Below, piece by piece: positions 8,511 through 17,230 of a stretch of 64,000 bases of DNA; the first letter of the stretch is position 1, and every line of letters starts with the position of its first letter. Source of the DNA: Shouchella shacheensis (lineage in GTDB: Bacteria; Bacillota; Bacilli; Bacillales; Bacillaceae_D); contig NZ_LLYY01000003.1 in assembly GCF_001484965.1 (NCBI RefSeq), positions 337,378-401,377 on the forward strand. The letters run 5' to 3'. A program made the position numbers and the translations under genes. The notes beneath the pieces were generated by a model. It made no database searches, was not told the DNA's origin, and saw nothing but the letters and a program-made list of their open reading frames with translations.

Positions 8511-8536
8511 GCAAGCACTTTTTCTTACGTGCTTGC
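8511..8536 (-). terminator. Rho-independent terminator of the 8553-9158 gene
   Basis: GCAAGCAC and GTGCTTGC pair around a 10-base loop, and on the minus strand the stem is followed by CTTTTTT. The gap 8314-8510 between this and the XRE gene shows no supportable gene. Confidence 0.8.
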
Positions 8537-8552
8537 AGAGTGAAGCCTTGGG

Positions 8553-9158
8553 TTACGGTGTTAACAGCTGTTTTACCTGTTCGCGTCGCGTGACAAGTTT
8601 TTTGAGTCGCTGTTTATGGAGGGAGGTTTTTGTCTTGTCTTCTGCACGGAGCGATTCATGGAGCTCCATGAGGACGTAGTCGATTTCAAGATTCATCATG
8701 TTGTAAATCGTTTGCGGGCCAAGCGTTTTTCCGTCATCTTTGGACTGAATCATTGAGCCGTTTTTGTTCATCACTACTTTTTCACTCCCATCAATTTCAA
8801 TCATGGATTCAATGTCACCAGCTTGATACGACGTAATGTAAAGGGGACCCTCACTTGTCCGTTTCACAATGCCCGTTCCCTTCTCATGTTGCAGAAGCTT
8901 TTCGAGCGCAGAAGCAAGCGTCTCATCGTAAATGTAGAGGAGCTTTGCGTGCATCGTCAGGAAATCAGCGTTTCGTTTAAAAGGAAGTTCGTGTACATAA
9001 TCACCGAGTTCAATGATTAAATAAATTGTTTTTGAGTCATAGCGCCAATAGAGGGAATAATGCTGACTCATCATACGTTTAATGAACTGATGAAGCGCTG
9101 GTTTCGTCATTTTAATTGAAATTTCTTGAAATTCGACCGTGGAATAAGCATCGCGCAT
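8553..9158 (-). CDS. Conserved-looking cytoplasmic protein, function unknown
   Basis: A 201-residue soluble protein starting at ATG 9158 behind AAAGGAG. It has an alpha/beta N-terminal half (TIYLIIELGDYVHELPF, HAKLLYIYDETLASALEKLL), a middle section with short strands (SEKVVMNKNGSMIQSKDDG) and a basic helical C-terminus (HKQRLKKLVTRREQVKQLL). No membrane segment, signal peptide or metal-binding motif is visible. I do not recognise the family. It is monocistronic, with its own terminator. The upstream 319 bp (9159-9477) contain only the terminator of the next minus-strand gene and no convincing gene. Confidence 0.75.
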   Translation of the reverse strand: MRDAYSTVEFQEISIKMTKPALHQFIKRMMSQHYSLYWRYDSKTIYLIIELGDYVHELPFKRNADFLTMHAKLLYIYDETLASALEKLLQHEKGTGIVKRTSEGPLYITSYQAGDIESMIEIDGSEKVVMNKNGSMIQSKDDGKTLGPQTIYNMMNLEIDYVLMELHESLRAEDKTKTSLHKQRLKKLVTRREQVKQLLTP

Positions 9159-9439
9159 AAACCATACACTCCTTTTTCGACATCCAGCTCTGAACGTTTG
9201 AATTTGAAGTTTGCTCTATCCTATGTAGAAGGCGCAAAAAAAAGAATGAAAACGCCTAGTTTTGTTAAAAATGGGCATAGTGAAGTCGTCAGGTGCATAG
9301 GGGAATCTTTATATTTTTCAAGCCCTTCCCTCTAGGTGTGGAGCGTCATCCATATACACCCTCATCAAGCGTAGTCCTAAAAAATAGGGGGAGGAACCAT
9401 GGATGGTCTCATGCACTGCTTAAGTTTTCAAAGAAAAAG

Positions 9440-9466
9440 GCGCCACTTCCCATTGGATTGTGGCGC
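9440..9466 (-). terminator. Rho-independent terminator of the GNAT gene
   Basis: GCGCCAC pairs with GTGGCGC around a 13-base loop; on the minus strand it is followed by CTTTTTC. It lies 12 bp after the stop of the acetyltransferase gene. Confidence 0.8.
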
Positions 9467-9477
9467 TTTCCTTCTAC

Positions 9478-9942
9478 CTAGAATCGAAAACTGTAGCGTT
9501 TGGACACGACATCATAGAAACCGAGTGAATTGTAGAGAGCTTTGGTTGCTTCATTATTCATGCCGGTCTCCAGTTCGATGCCTTTAATTTTTTGTTGCTC
9601 CGCCCAGTAGATGATTCGAAGAAGAAGCTTCTTGGCAATGCCTTGGTTCCGGTAAGACTCATCAACATAGAGCTCGTTTAGCCAAATGTAGTTGCCGCCT
9701 TTTTCAAAGCTGAGGGCAACGTTGAAGAAAGCGAAGGCCACCGCTTCTCCGTCCATCTGAACGACGAAAAAATGGGCGCGTGAGTGGGGCTCCAATGCCT
9801 GTTCAATCGTCTGCTCGACTTGCAGATAAGCTTTGCGTGTGGCAATGGAGTGCAGTTGTCGCTCAAAGAGAGCGGCGAGCTGCCGTTTTAATACATCCGA
9901 TGCGTCTTGCTGTACTTTAAAAATCTCAATCATCTTATACAC
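9478..9942 (-). CDS. GNAT-family N-acetyltransferase
   Basis: The 154-residue protein has the GNAT acetyl-CoA binding motif A, LYVDESYRNQGIAKKLLLRI (RxxGIA core), and the C-terminal motif B region (NNEATKALYNSLGFYDV). The substrate cannot be told from sequence. The frame opens with GTG at 9942; an ATG three codons later (9933) is equally possible because the ribosome binding site is weak (GGTG). It is followed by its own terminator and is separated from the HAD gene upstream by 90 bp. Confidence 0.85.
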   Translation of the reverse strand: MYKMIEIFKVQQDASDVLKRQLAALFERQLHSIATRKAYLQVEQTIEQALEPHSRAHFFVVQMDGEAVAFAFFNVALSFEKGGNYIWLNELYVDESYRNQGIAKKLLLRIIYWAEQQKIKGIELETGMNNEATKALYNSLGFYDVVSKRYSFRF

Positions 9943-10032
9943 CAGTTTGGCTCGCGTCGCGTGGCCTCTGGTTCCCTCCCTTATCAGCTAAAATCATACA
10001 GGTGTTTGCTTCGTGCGTGGGTTGGCGATACT

Positions 10033-10842
10033 TTAGAGACGAAGAGCTTTCTCCAGATAAAGAGCAATCCCGTCCTCTTCGTTGCTAGCAGTGATTGAGT
10101 GAGCGGCCTGTAGGACGGGGTCAATCGCGTTCGCCATTGCCACTCCTTGGCCAGCATACGTAATCATTTCAATGTCATTGTCCTCATCTCCAAAGGCAAT
10201 GATATGCTCTCGCGCGATCCCGTACTCGCTCGCGAGCTTTTGGAGTCCGAGCGCTTTCGTTACCCGTCTTGGCGCAATCTCAACAATATTAAACTCGCCA
10301 GTCCACCAGCGCTGTAAAGTGGTTTCCGCGTTTTGCAGGTCTAGGGCCTTTTTAAGTCGTTCGGCGCCGTCTTTACGAGGAAGAACAAGTATCGCAGTGG
10401 GCGGCGCATCAATAAGATCTAGCAAGCGACCGGTTCCGCGTGGGGTGTAGCCGCTTGTAAGCATTTCGGCAAAGAAGCCTTCTTGCCGCTCGAGATAGAA
10501 GTCATCGCGAACCTCAACCATCACGTTCCAGGCATCGATCTCCTCGCACATCGTAAGCAAAGATCTAGCAGTCTTCAAGTCGATGCTTTCGTGAGTCGCT
10601 TGATAGGATGGATCAAGAGGGTGATGAACCTGCGCCCCGTTAAAATTAATGATGGGCGTTGTGAGATGAAGTTCTTGATAATAACGTTTGCTTGCACGGT
10701 ATGGTCGTCCTGTGGCAATGGCCACGACATGACCTTGCTCCTTTGCTTTCTGAATCGCTTTTTTTGTACGCAGGGAAATCTCTTGATTTTTCGGAAGCAA
10801 AGTTCCGTCTAAATCAAGCGCAATCAAGTGTCTTGGTAGCAT
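10033..10842 (-). CDS. Cof-type HAD phosphatase
   Basis: A HAD-superfamily hydrolase of the Cof/YkrA group, which dephosphorylate small phosphorylated metabolites in the cytoplasm. HAD motif I is LIALDLDGTLL (nucleophile Asp near residue 10), motif II is in AIATGRP, and motif IV is FGDEDNDIEMI. The cap domain lies between. ATG 10842 gives 269 residues, the usual Cof length, and follows GAGAGG/GGAG; an ATG three codons earlier (10851) is an alternative. The natural substrate is unknown. Confidence 0.88.
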   Translation of the reverse strand: MLPRHLIALDLDGTLLPKNQEISLRTKKAIQKAKEQGHVVAIATGRPYRASKRYYQELHLTTPIINFNGAQVHHPLDPSYQATHESIDLKTARSLLTMCEEIDAWNVMVEVRDDFYLERQEGFFAEMLTSGYTPRGTGRLLDLIDAPPTAILVLPRKDGAERLKKALDLQNAETTLQRWWTGEFNIVEIAPRRVTKALGLQKLASEYGIAREHIIAFGDEDNDIEMITYAGQGVAMANAIDPVLQAAHSITASNEEDGIALYLEKALRL

Positions 10843-10978
10843 GGGCTCCATCCTCTCTAACAAATGGTAACAAAAATGACGTAAAACAAGGTCCAAAAAA
10901 GGGGTTTGAATATGCTATAGTAAAATGACTATGCACCATTCATTCCCCCTAGTCCCCAACCTTAAGGAGGTTACGGAT

Positions 10979-11920
10979 ATGGAAACGCTTTTTGATAGTC
11001 TTGGATTCCGAGCGTTGTGGACACCAGAGCTTCTTGTTCTACTTATAGTGGTTTATATGGCTTACATAGGGATGATTCACAAAGTTGGAAGGCGATTAGG
11101 TGTACAAGTCCCGTTGACCATTGGAAGACTGACTTTATTTGGTCTCGGTCTATTCGCCCTTTATTTAGGGTGGGGAAGTCCTCTATATGTAACAGGGCAT
11201 GTCATGATGACGATTCACATGCTGCAAATGATATGTGCCTATTTTGTCGCGATCCCGCTCCTTTTACTCGGCATCCCGAAATGGGCGCTTGAAGCAATGG
11301 TGAGCAACTATAAAGGCACAAGGCTTGCGCGCGCTGTACATGTCCTTTGGAATCCGATTCTAGCATTGCTTCTTTTTAATGGACTGTTCTCATTCTATCA
11401 TGTTCCGTTTATCTTTGACACGCTTATGCAAAGTCCTTTCTTGCATAGTGGCTACCAGTGGATCTTGCTCGGGAGCGCGACGCTGATGTGGTGGCATATG
11501 CTTGCCCCTTTGCCAAGCGGGTATCAATTGCCGGATCTCAGACGAATTTTCTACATTTTTGCAAACGGATTATTAATTACCCCTGCGTGTGCACTGATTA
11601 TCTTTGCGCCAAACGCGATGTACCAAACGTACACGGACCCAGCGTTTTGGTCCCAGGTGATGGCCTACTGTTTGCCGGCAGGCGTTGGTCCGGAAATGAT
11701 CGCTGCGGCCTTTGGCAGTCCGCAGTCTCTTTCCTTATTAGATGCTCGGATGGACCAGCAGTTGGCAGGCGTGATGATGAAAATCTTTCAGGAGATTGTC
11801 TACGGAATTACGGTCGGCTATGTCTTTAAGCAGTGGTTGAAGAAAGAGAAGTTTCAGGAAGGGGAGTTATCGATTAGCGATATTCCCGATTCTCTAAATA
11901 TAGAAGATATGAAGAGGTGA
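10979..11920 (+). CDS. ctaG: CtaG, cytochrome c oxidase assembly factor
   Basis: A 313-residue polytopic membrane protein of the CtaG/caa3-CtaG family, needed for copper insertion or assembly of caa3-type cytochrome oxidase in Bacillus. Seven or so membrane segments are visible, with conserved features such as YLGWGSPLYVTGHVMMTIHM and LMWWHMLAPL with histidines inside or near the membrane that fit a copper-related role. The ATG at 10979 follows AAGGAGG; an upstream in-frame ATG (10925) lacks a ribosome binding site. It is followed after 7 bp by a SCO1-like gene, so both probably form a cytochrome oxidase assembly operon. Confidence 0.9.
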   Translation: METLFDSLGFRALWTPELLVLLIVVYMAYIGMIHKVGRRLGVQVPLTIGRLTLFGLGLFALYLGWGSPLYVTGHVMMTIHMLQMICAYFVAIPLLLLGIPKWALEAMVSNYKGTRLARAVHVLWNPILALLLFNGLFSFYHVPFIFDTLMQSPFLHSGYQWILLGSATLMWWHMLAPLPSGYQLPDLRRIFYIFANGLLITPACALIIFAPNAMYQTYTDPAFWSQVMAYCLPAGVGPEMIAAAFGSPQSLSLLDARMDQQLAGVMMKIFQEIVYGITVGYVFKQWLKKEKFQEGELSISDIPDSLNIEDMKR

Positions 11921-11927
11921 TAAAAAG

Positions 11928-12527
11928 ATGCGAATGATGAAAGGGGTTCCTGCTTTGCTCCTGCTTGCCTTGCTAGCGGGGTGCGGCTGGTTATATGAAG
12001 TCGGGGCTGGCAGCTCAGAGTTTGATATGAGTGAGGCAGAACTCGAAGTTCCAGAGTTTACGTACACGAACCAATACGAATCTTCGTACGGGAGTGATGA
12101 TCTAGAGGGTGATTACTGGATTGCGAATTTTGCCTTCACCAACTGCCCAACGGTTTGTTTAACGATGCAGCCCAACATGCAGCGACTTCAAGCAACGATG
12201 GCGGAGGAGGGGGGAGACCTGAAGTTTGTGACCTTTACCGTAGACCCTGAACGCGATGACCCAGAACAACTGAGGAAATACGGAGAAAATCTTGGAGCCG
12301 ATTTGAACGGTTGGAACTTCATGACTGGGTATGACTTTGAGACCATCACGAACTTTGCATCTGAAGCGTTTAGCGTTCCGGTTCAGCATGTGGAGGGGAG
12401 CGAGGATATCACCCATTCCACACGGTTATTTCTTGTCAACCCGGACCACGAAATCATCCGCAGCTACGATGGACTTGAGCTGGATCAAGAAGAAATGGTA
12501 GAGGATATTTTAGAGGCAGTTGAATAA
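11928..12527 (+). CDS. SCO1/SenC-family copper chaperone lipoprotein
   Basis: The 199-residue product has a lipoprotein signal (LLALLAGC, lipid on Cys19) and a thioredoxin-like SCO domain. The metal-binding pair is in TNCPTVCLTM (CxxxC) and the matching histidine is in ITHSTRLFLV. SCO proteins deliver copper to the CuA site of cytochrome oxidase on the outer membrane face. It follows ctaG by 7 bp with GAGGTG as ribosome binding site and is the last gene before a terminator. It corresponds to YpmQ-type SCO proteins of Bacillus. Confidence 0.9.
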   Translation: MRMMKGVPALLLLALLAGCGWLYEVGAGSSEFDMSEAELEVPEFTYTNQYESSYGSDDLEGDYWIANFAFTNCPTVCLTMQPNMQRLQATMAEEGGDLKFVTFTVDPERDDPEQLRKYGENLGADLNGWNFMTGYDFETITNFASEAFSVPVQHVEGSEDITHSTRLFLVNPDHEIIRSYDGLELDQEEMVEDILEAVE

Positions 12528-12536
12528 CAAAGAAAA

Positions 12537-12575
12537 GGCGGCAAGCGAGAATTTCGCGAGCCGTCTTTTCTTTTT
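12537..12575 (+). terminator. Terminator of ctaG-SCO operon
   Basis: GGCGGC (12537-12542) pairs with GCCGTC (12560-12565), with an inner GCGA/TCGC stem, followed by TTTTCTTTTT. Between here and the arg promoter (12576-12780) I see no gene. Confidence 0.8.
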
Positions 12576-12786
12576 ACTAAATGTAAGCCAAGCGCAATCA
12601 CGTCCTCAGCGAAAGCAGAGCTCCTGCGCTTATCGGTCGGTCCCCTCCTTATGCCCGTTATTCACGTGCGTCCCTTCAGAAAAAGGAGGCAGCCTCACGC
12701 TGCACCGAAAGGTTTAGGAGCAGCAAATAAATCCACACAACAATTGCCGAAAAACACAGGCACCAAAACAACCACTCGAAAATAAA

Positions 12787-12827
12787 ATAAAAATACAGTT
12801 GAATTTATTTTTATTCACTCTTATAAT
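12787..12827 (+). promoter_or_regulatory. arg operon promoter with ArgR/AhrC boxes
   Basis: TTGAAT (12799-12804) and TATAAT (12822-12827) are 17 bp apart, a near-consensus SigA promoter. An 18-bp palindromic ARG box, TGAATTTATTTTTATTCA (12800-12817), covers the spacer, and a second partial box (ATAAAAATACA, 12787-12797) lies just upstream. This fits arginine-dependent repression by AhrC/ArgR as in B. subtilis argC. Repressor binding is inferred from the match. Confidence 0.85.
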
Positions 12828-12874
12828 GAGAGATAAATCAAACGGTCGAGAACGAGAAACGGAGTGGAAGAGTC

Positions 12875-13912
12875 ATGAACATTGGTATTATCGGTGCTAC
12901 TGGGTATGGCGGGGCAGAGCTTTTACGACTATTGAACGGCCATCCTGAAATCGACGAGGTTATGCTTTATTCATCATCCAAGGAAGGTCTGCCTATTCAT
13001 GAAGCCTATCCACAGTTCGCAGAGTTGTTTGAACAAGAATTACAGCCGCTGGACCTCAAAAAAATAGCCAGCGAAGTGGAGGCTGTGTTTTTGTCGACGC
13101 CTCCGGGAGTCTCAGCTGACATTTCAGCAAGTCTTGTGGACGCAGGAGTGAGCGTGATTGATTTATCTGGAGACTTGCGGCTCGAGGATCTAGCAATCTA
13201 TGAAGCTTGGTACAAACGCCCAGCTGCGAGCCAGGAGCTTATCCGACAAGCGGTGTACGGACTCAGTGAGTGGAACCGGGAAACGATCAAAAGCGCGAGC
13301 GTGGTGGCCAATCCCGGCTGCTATCCGACAGCGGTTCTCTTAGGGCTTGCGCCGCTCGTGCAGGCAGACGACATTGAGGTCTCCTCGCTTGTCATCGATG
13401 CAAAATCAGGAACGTCAGGGGCGGGCAGGAGTCCCTCTGCGATCACTCACTTCAGTGAGATGAACGAGAACTTTAAAATTTATCAAGTACAAACGCATAA
13501 ACATACACCTGAAATTGAGCAGCAGCTGCACATATGGAGTGGTGAGCAAGAGGCAGTTTCCTTCCAACCCCATCTTGTTCCAATGGTACGAGGGATTATG
13601 GCAACGATGTATGCAAAGGTCAAACCAGGAGTGACGGAGGAACGAATTCGCGAGCGCTATGCTCAGGCGTATGGAAACGAGTCGTTTGTCCGCATTCGCA
13701 AAGCCGGTAGTACCCCAGCAACAAAGGACGTCTATGGCAGTAACTTCTGTGACATCGGTATTGCGCTGGATGAGCGCACAGGGCGGGTGACGGTTGCTTC
13801 GGTGATTGATAATCTCGTTAAAGGCGCCGCCGGGCAAGCCATTCAAAATTTGAACATTATGAAGGGCTACGAGGAACAGGCGGGTTTGACGCTTGCTCCG
13901 GTGTATCCGTAG
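12875..13912 (+). CDS. argC: N-acetyl-gamma-glutamyl-phosphate reductase
   Basis: ArgC reduces N-acetylglutamyl phosphate to the semialdehyde with NADPH, the third step of arginine synthesis. The 345-residue protein starts with the nucleotide-binding GIIGATGYGGAELLRLL and has the catalytic cysteine in VVANPGCYPTA (about residue 148). GGAGTGG precedes the ATG. It is the first gene of the seven-gene arginine/carbamoyl phosphate cluster, directly behind the ARG-box promoter, in the same order as in B. subtilis. Confidence 0.97.
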   Translation: MNIGIIGATGYGGAELLRLLNGHPEIDEVMLYSSSKEGLPIHEAYPQFAELFEQELQPLDLKKIASEVEAVFLSTPPGVSADISASLVDAGVSVIDLSGDLRLEDLAIYEAWYKRPAASQELIRQAVYGLSEWNRETIKSASVVANPGCYPTAVLLGLAPLVQADDIEVSSLVIDAKSGTSGAGRSPSAITHFSEMNENFKIYQVQTHKHTPEIEQQLHIWSGEQEAVSFQPHLVPMVRGIMATMYAKVKPGVTEERIRERYAQAYGNESFVRIRKAGSTPATKDVYGSNFCDIGIALDERTGRVTVASVIDNLVKGAAGQAIQNLNIMKGYEEQAGLTLAPVYP

Positions 13913-13927
13913 GTGGAGGGTGAAACA

Positions 13928-15163
13928 GTGAAAGTCCAACAGAAAAAGCAGTCCAAGGCTTTAACAAAAATAGAGGGTGGCTCGATCACAAGCGTGAAAG
14001 GGTTCAAAGCGGCCGGGGTACATAGCGGCTTAAAACGAAAGCGCCTTGATTTAGGGGCAATTACTTGCGCTGTACCTGCGAGTGCGGCAGGTGTGTTCAC
14101 CTTAAATCAGATTCAGGCGGCTCCACTTCAAGTCACGAAAGAGTCCCTAGCCTCAGGCGGTAAAATTCAGGCGGTGCTTGTGAATAGCGCGAATGCCAAT
14201 GCGTGCACAGGCAAGCAAGGGAGAGCGGATGCCTACGAAATGCGCACACTTGCGGCGAAGCAGTTTGATATTCCAGAGCATCAAGTGGCGGTTACGTCCA
14301 CAGGGGTCATTGGCGAGATGCTCAAGATGGCTCACATTCGTGAGGGCGTGACGCATCTTGTTCCAAATGAGGAGGGAGATCAGTCATTCGCCGAGGCAAT
14401 TCTAACCACGGATACAACGACAAAGCATGTCTGCCTGCAAACAGAAGTGGATCAACAAACGATCACGATTGGGGGCGTGGCGAAAGGCTCAGGCATGATT
14501 CATCCGAATATGGCAACGATGCTTGGCTTTGTGACAACAGACGCTGCGATTGAGCCAGACGTTTTGCAACAGGCGCTTTCCTCGATTACGAATGAGACGT
14601 TCAATCGTATTACCGTTGATGGGGACACATCGACGAATGACATGGTACTCGTTCTTGCCTCCGGCCTTGCAGGAAATGAAACGCTCACGCCAGAGCACCC
14701 AGACTGGGAGAATTTCTATGAAGGTCTGCGCGCCTGTTGCGAGGAGTTGTCGAAAAAGATTGCCAGAGACGGAGAAGGAGCGACCAAGCTCATTGAAGTG
14801 CGTGTTCAAGGGGCCTATGACAACGAAGAGGCGGGAAAAATCGCCAAGCAAATCGTCGGATCGGATTTGGTGAAAACAGCGGTCTACGGCACGGATGCCA
14901 ACTGGGGGCGAATCATCTGCGCGATTGGCTACAGCGGGTGTCATATCAACCCTGAGACGATTGACATTGCCATCGGTCCGTACGCCACACTGACTCAGAG
15001 CGAGCCAACAGGAGCCAGTGATGAAGCACTTTCTAGATTCATGCAACAGGAAGAGACCATCGTCATCGACGTTGATCTGCATCTCGGCAGCGGGGAAGGA
15101 AAAGCGTGGGGCTGCGATTTAACATATGACTATGTTCGAATTAACGCGGGATACCGTACGTAG
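13928..15163 (+). CDS. argJ: Bifunctional ornithine acetyltransferase / N-acetylglutamate synthase
   Basis: ArgJ recycles the acetyl group from N-acetylornithine to glutamate, and in many Bacillus also makes N-acetylglutamate from acetyl-CoA. The autocatalytic cleavage site with the nucleophilic threonine is visible in HPNMATMLGFVTTDA (Ala-Thr in ATML, about residue 197). The GTG at 13928 follows GGTGGAGGG; an in-frame GTG at 13913, directly after the argC stop, would lie inside this ribosome binding site and is less likely. It gives 411 residues, the family length. Confidence 0.96.
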   Translation: MKVQQKKQSKALTKIEGGSITSVKGFKAAGVHSGLKRKRLDLGAITCAVPASAAGVFTLNQIQAAPLQVTKESLASGGKIQAVLVNSANANACTGKQGRADAYEMRTLAAKQFDIPEHQVAVTSTGVIGEMLKMAHIREGVTHLVPNEEGDQSFAEAILTTDTTTKHVCLQTEVDQQTITIGGVAKGSGMIHPNMATMLGFVTTDAAIEPDVLQQALSSITNETFNRITVDGDTSTNDMVLVLASGLAGNETLTPEHPDWENFYEGLRACCEELSKKIARDGEGATKLIEVRVQGAYDNEEAGKIAKQIVGSDLVKTAVYGTDANWGRIICAIGYSGCHINPETIDIAIGPYATLTQSEPTGASDEALSRFMQQEETIVIDVDLHLGSGEGKAWGCDLTYDYVRINAGYRT

Positions 15164-15180
15164 ACGAGGAGGAAGGGGTT

Positions 15181-15951
15181 TTGAGTCAAACGATTGTTGT
15201 AAAGGTTGGAGGCAGTACGCTTGCCTCGCTAAGTCGATCGTTCTTTGCTAGTCTCGCTCGCTGTAAGCAAGACGGAGACCGCATCGTCCTCGTTCACGGA
15301 GGCGGCCCGGACATTGATGCAGTCCTTGCGAGCTTGCAGATTAAATCGGAGTTTGTGAACGGGCTGCGGAAAACAACGAAACCCGTGCTGGAAACGGTTG
15401 AAATGGTTTTATGCGGGCGAGTGAATAAGGAGCTTGTGACCCAACTTTATGAAGCAGGAGCAGAGGCGATTGGTCTTTCCGGCTGTGACGGGCATCTGCT
15501 AACAGCAGAGCCGCAAAGCCTGGAAGAGCTAGGTTTTGTCGGTGATGTCAAAAGAGTGAACACTTCTCTGTTACAGTCGCTTCTCGCACAGGGCGTGATT
15601 CCAGTCATCGCCCCGGTGGGGATGGACGAGGCGTTTGTCCATTACAACATCAATGCGGATACCGCCGCCGCAGCCATCGCAAGTCAGCTTGGTGCCGATG
15701 AGCTTGTCTTTGTGACCGATGTGAACGGGATACAAAGAGACGGAGAGTACCTACCGCTCGCGACAACCGCCAGCATCGAAGCGATGATTGCCGATGGCAC
15801 GATTTACGGCGGCATGATCCCGAAAGTGCAAGGAGCCATGCGCTGTCTCACTGAACAGCTAAAGCAAGTGCGAATTGTGAGCGGAGCGGAGAGTTTCGAG
15901 GCAGAAGCAGGAACGAAAATTGTTGCTACAGAGCAAGTCATTAACCAGTGA
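15181..15951 (+). CDS. argB: Acetylglutamate kinase
   Basis: ArgB phosphorylates N-acetylglutamate, usually the arginine-sensitive step. The 256-residue amino acid kinase has the substrate-binding glycine loop VLVHGGGPDIDAVL, the NINADTAAAAIA segment and the GGMIPKVQGAM C-terminal ATP-site motif. It starts with TTG (15181) behind GAGGAGGAAGGGG. It has the short form without a long N-terminal helix, which is associated with arginine-insensitive enzymes; this last point is an inference from length. Confidence 0.95.
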   Translation: MSQTIVVKVGGSTLASLSRSFFASLARCKQDGDRIVLVHGGGPDIDAVLASLQIKSEFVNGLRKTTKPVLETVEMVLCGRVNKELVTQLYEAGAEAIGLSGCDGHLLTAEPQSLEELGFVGDVKRVNTSLLQSLLAQGVIPVIAPVGMDEAFVHYNINADTAAAAIASQLGADELVFVTDVNGIQRDGEYLPLATTASIEAMIADGTIYGGMIPKVQGAMRCLTEQLKQVRIVSGAESFEAEAGTKIVATEQVINQ

Positions 15952-15973
15952 TTGAAGGAAAGAAGGGGTAAAA

Positions 15974-17128
15974 GTGAGTCACCTATTTCCAACCTATATT
16001 AAAAAGCCAATAACGTTGAAGGAAGGAAAAGGCGCCTGGTTGTATACAGAGGATGGGAAGAGCTATTTGGATTTTATCGCAGGAATTGCGGTCTGCAATC
16101 TTGGTCATCAGCATCCAGCTGTTGTCGATGCGTTACAGTCACAGGCCGGCAAGCTCTGGCATGCCTCCAACTTGTTTCATTACAACGTACAGGAAGAAGC
16201 CGCCAAAAAACTGGCCGACGCAAGTGTCTGCGACCACGTTTTCTTTTGTAACAGCGGGACGGAAGCGAATGAAGCCGCGATCAAACTTGCGCGAAAAGCG
16301 ACGGGGAAGCACCACATCGTTGCGATGAAGCAATCGTTTCACGGGCGAACCCTGGGGGCTATGGCCGCGACTGGCCAGGAAAAAGTCCATGAAGGCTTTG
16401 GCCCGATGCTTTCCTCGTTTTCGTTTGCGTCCTTTAATGATATCGAGTCCGTAAAGGCAGCGGTCACTGATGAAACAGCAGCGATTATGATTGAAGTCGT
16501 TCAGGGAGAAGGCGGCGTGCACCTCATGTCAGAGACGTTTGCCAAGGAACTGCAGTCCTTCTGCCAGGAAACGGGTGTTCTTCTCATCATCGATGAAATT
16601 CAAACAGGGGTCGGTCGCACAGGGAAAATGTTTGCCTATGAGCATTTCCAACTTAACCCTGACATCGTTACGGTAGCCAAAGGGCTTGGCAATGGCTTTC
16701 CTATGGGTGCGATGCTCGGAAAAGCCAATCTTGCAGAAAGCTTTGGTGTGGGCTCTCATGGGTCGACGTTTGGTGGCAATCCGCTTGCAGCAGCCGTCGT
16801 TTCTGCCGTTATCGATGAACTTACAAAGGAGAGCTTCTTAGCAGAAATCGCGCAGAAGGCCGAGGTCTTTATCACCGATCTTAGGGAACAGCTGAAAGCG
16901 GCGAAGATCGTTCGAGAAGTACGTGGCCAAGGATTTCTAATTGGGATTGAGCTTACAGAGGCCTGTGCTCCTTACATCGAAGCATGCGAGAAAAAGGGGT
17001 TGCTGCTATTGCCAGCTGGACCGAATGTGATTCGGGTCTTGCCGCCACTTACGGTGACAGAGGCGGACTGTCAAGAAGCCCTCTCGATTTTAACAGAGGT
17101 TCTCCATGAGCAGGCCGTGACGCTCTAA
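15974..17128 (+). CDS. argD: Acetylornithine aminotransferase
   Basis: A class III PLP aminotransferase of 384 residues that converts N-acetylglutamate semialdehyde to N-acetylornithine. Signature parts are FCNSGTEANEAAIKLAR, the cofactor-binding aspartate in IIDEIQTGVGRTG, and the Schiff-base lysine in VAKGLGNGFPMGAM (about residue 236). The GTG start follows AGAAGGGG. It is the fourth gene of the operon. About 100 bp with a second ARG-like promoter separate it from carA. Confidence 0.95.
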   Translation: MSHLFPTYIKKPITLKEGKGAWLYTEDGKSYLDFIAGIAVCNLGHQHPAVVDALQSQAGKLWHASNLFHYNVQEEAAKKLADASVCDHVFFCNSGTEANEAAIKLARKATGKHHIVAMKQSFHGRTLGAMAATGQEKVHEGFGPMLSSFSFASFNDIESVKAAVTDETAAIMIEVVQGEGGVHLMSETFAKELQSFCQETGVLLIIDEIQTGVGRTGKMFAYEHFQLNPDIVTVAKGLGNGFPMGAMLGKANLAESFGVGSHGSTFGGNPLAAAVVSAVIDELTKESFLAEIAQKAEVFITDLREQLKAAKIVREVRGQGFLIGIELTEACAPYIEACEKKGLLLLPAGPNVIRVLPPLTVTEADCQEALSILTEVLHEQAVTL

Positions 17129-17170
17129 CCTCTAATCCGTCTCTTCTGAGAAGGGGCCCTTTTTTTACAC

Positions 17171-17203
17171 AGAATTGAATTTTTATACGTATTGTAGAAT
17201 AAA
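17171..17203 (+). promoter_or_regulatory. Internal promoter region with ARG-like box before carA
   Basis: The argD-carA gap (17129-17230) begins with a short T-rich segment after GGGGCCC, a weak terminator at best. TTGAATTTTTATACG at 17175-17189 resembles half of an ARG box, and TAGAAT (17195-17200) is a possible -10. This suggests carAB-argF can also be started separately under arginine control. Confidence 0.5.
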
Positions 17204-17230
17204 CATAAATGAAGTGTAGGTGGTGGAGAG

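Noticed and set aside
9399..9587. 62-residue plus-strand frame with a good GGGGGAGG site
   Set aside because: Most of it is antisense to the acetyltransferase gene and its terminator; the composition is not protein-like.
12576..12780. Possible gene between the SCO terminator and the arg promoter
   Set aside because: Only short frames without ribosome binding sites are present; the stretch is treated as noncoding.
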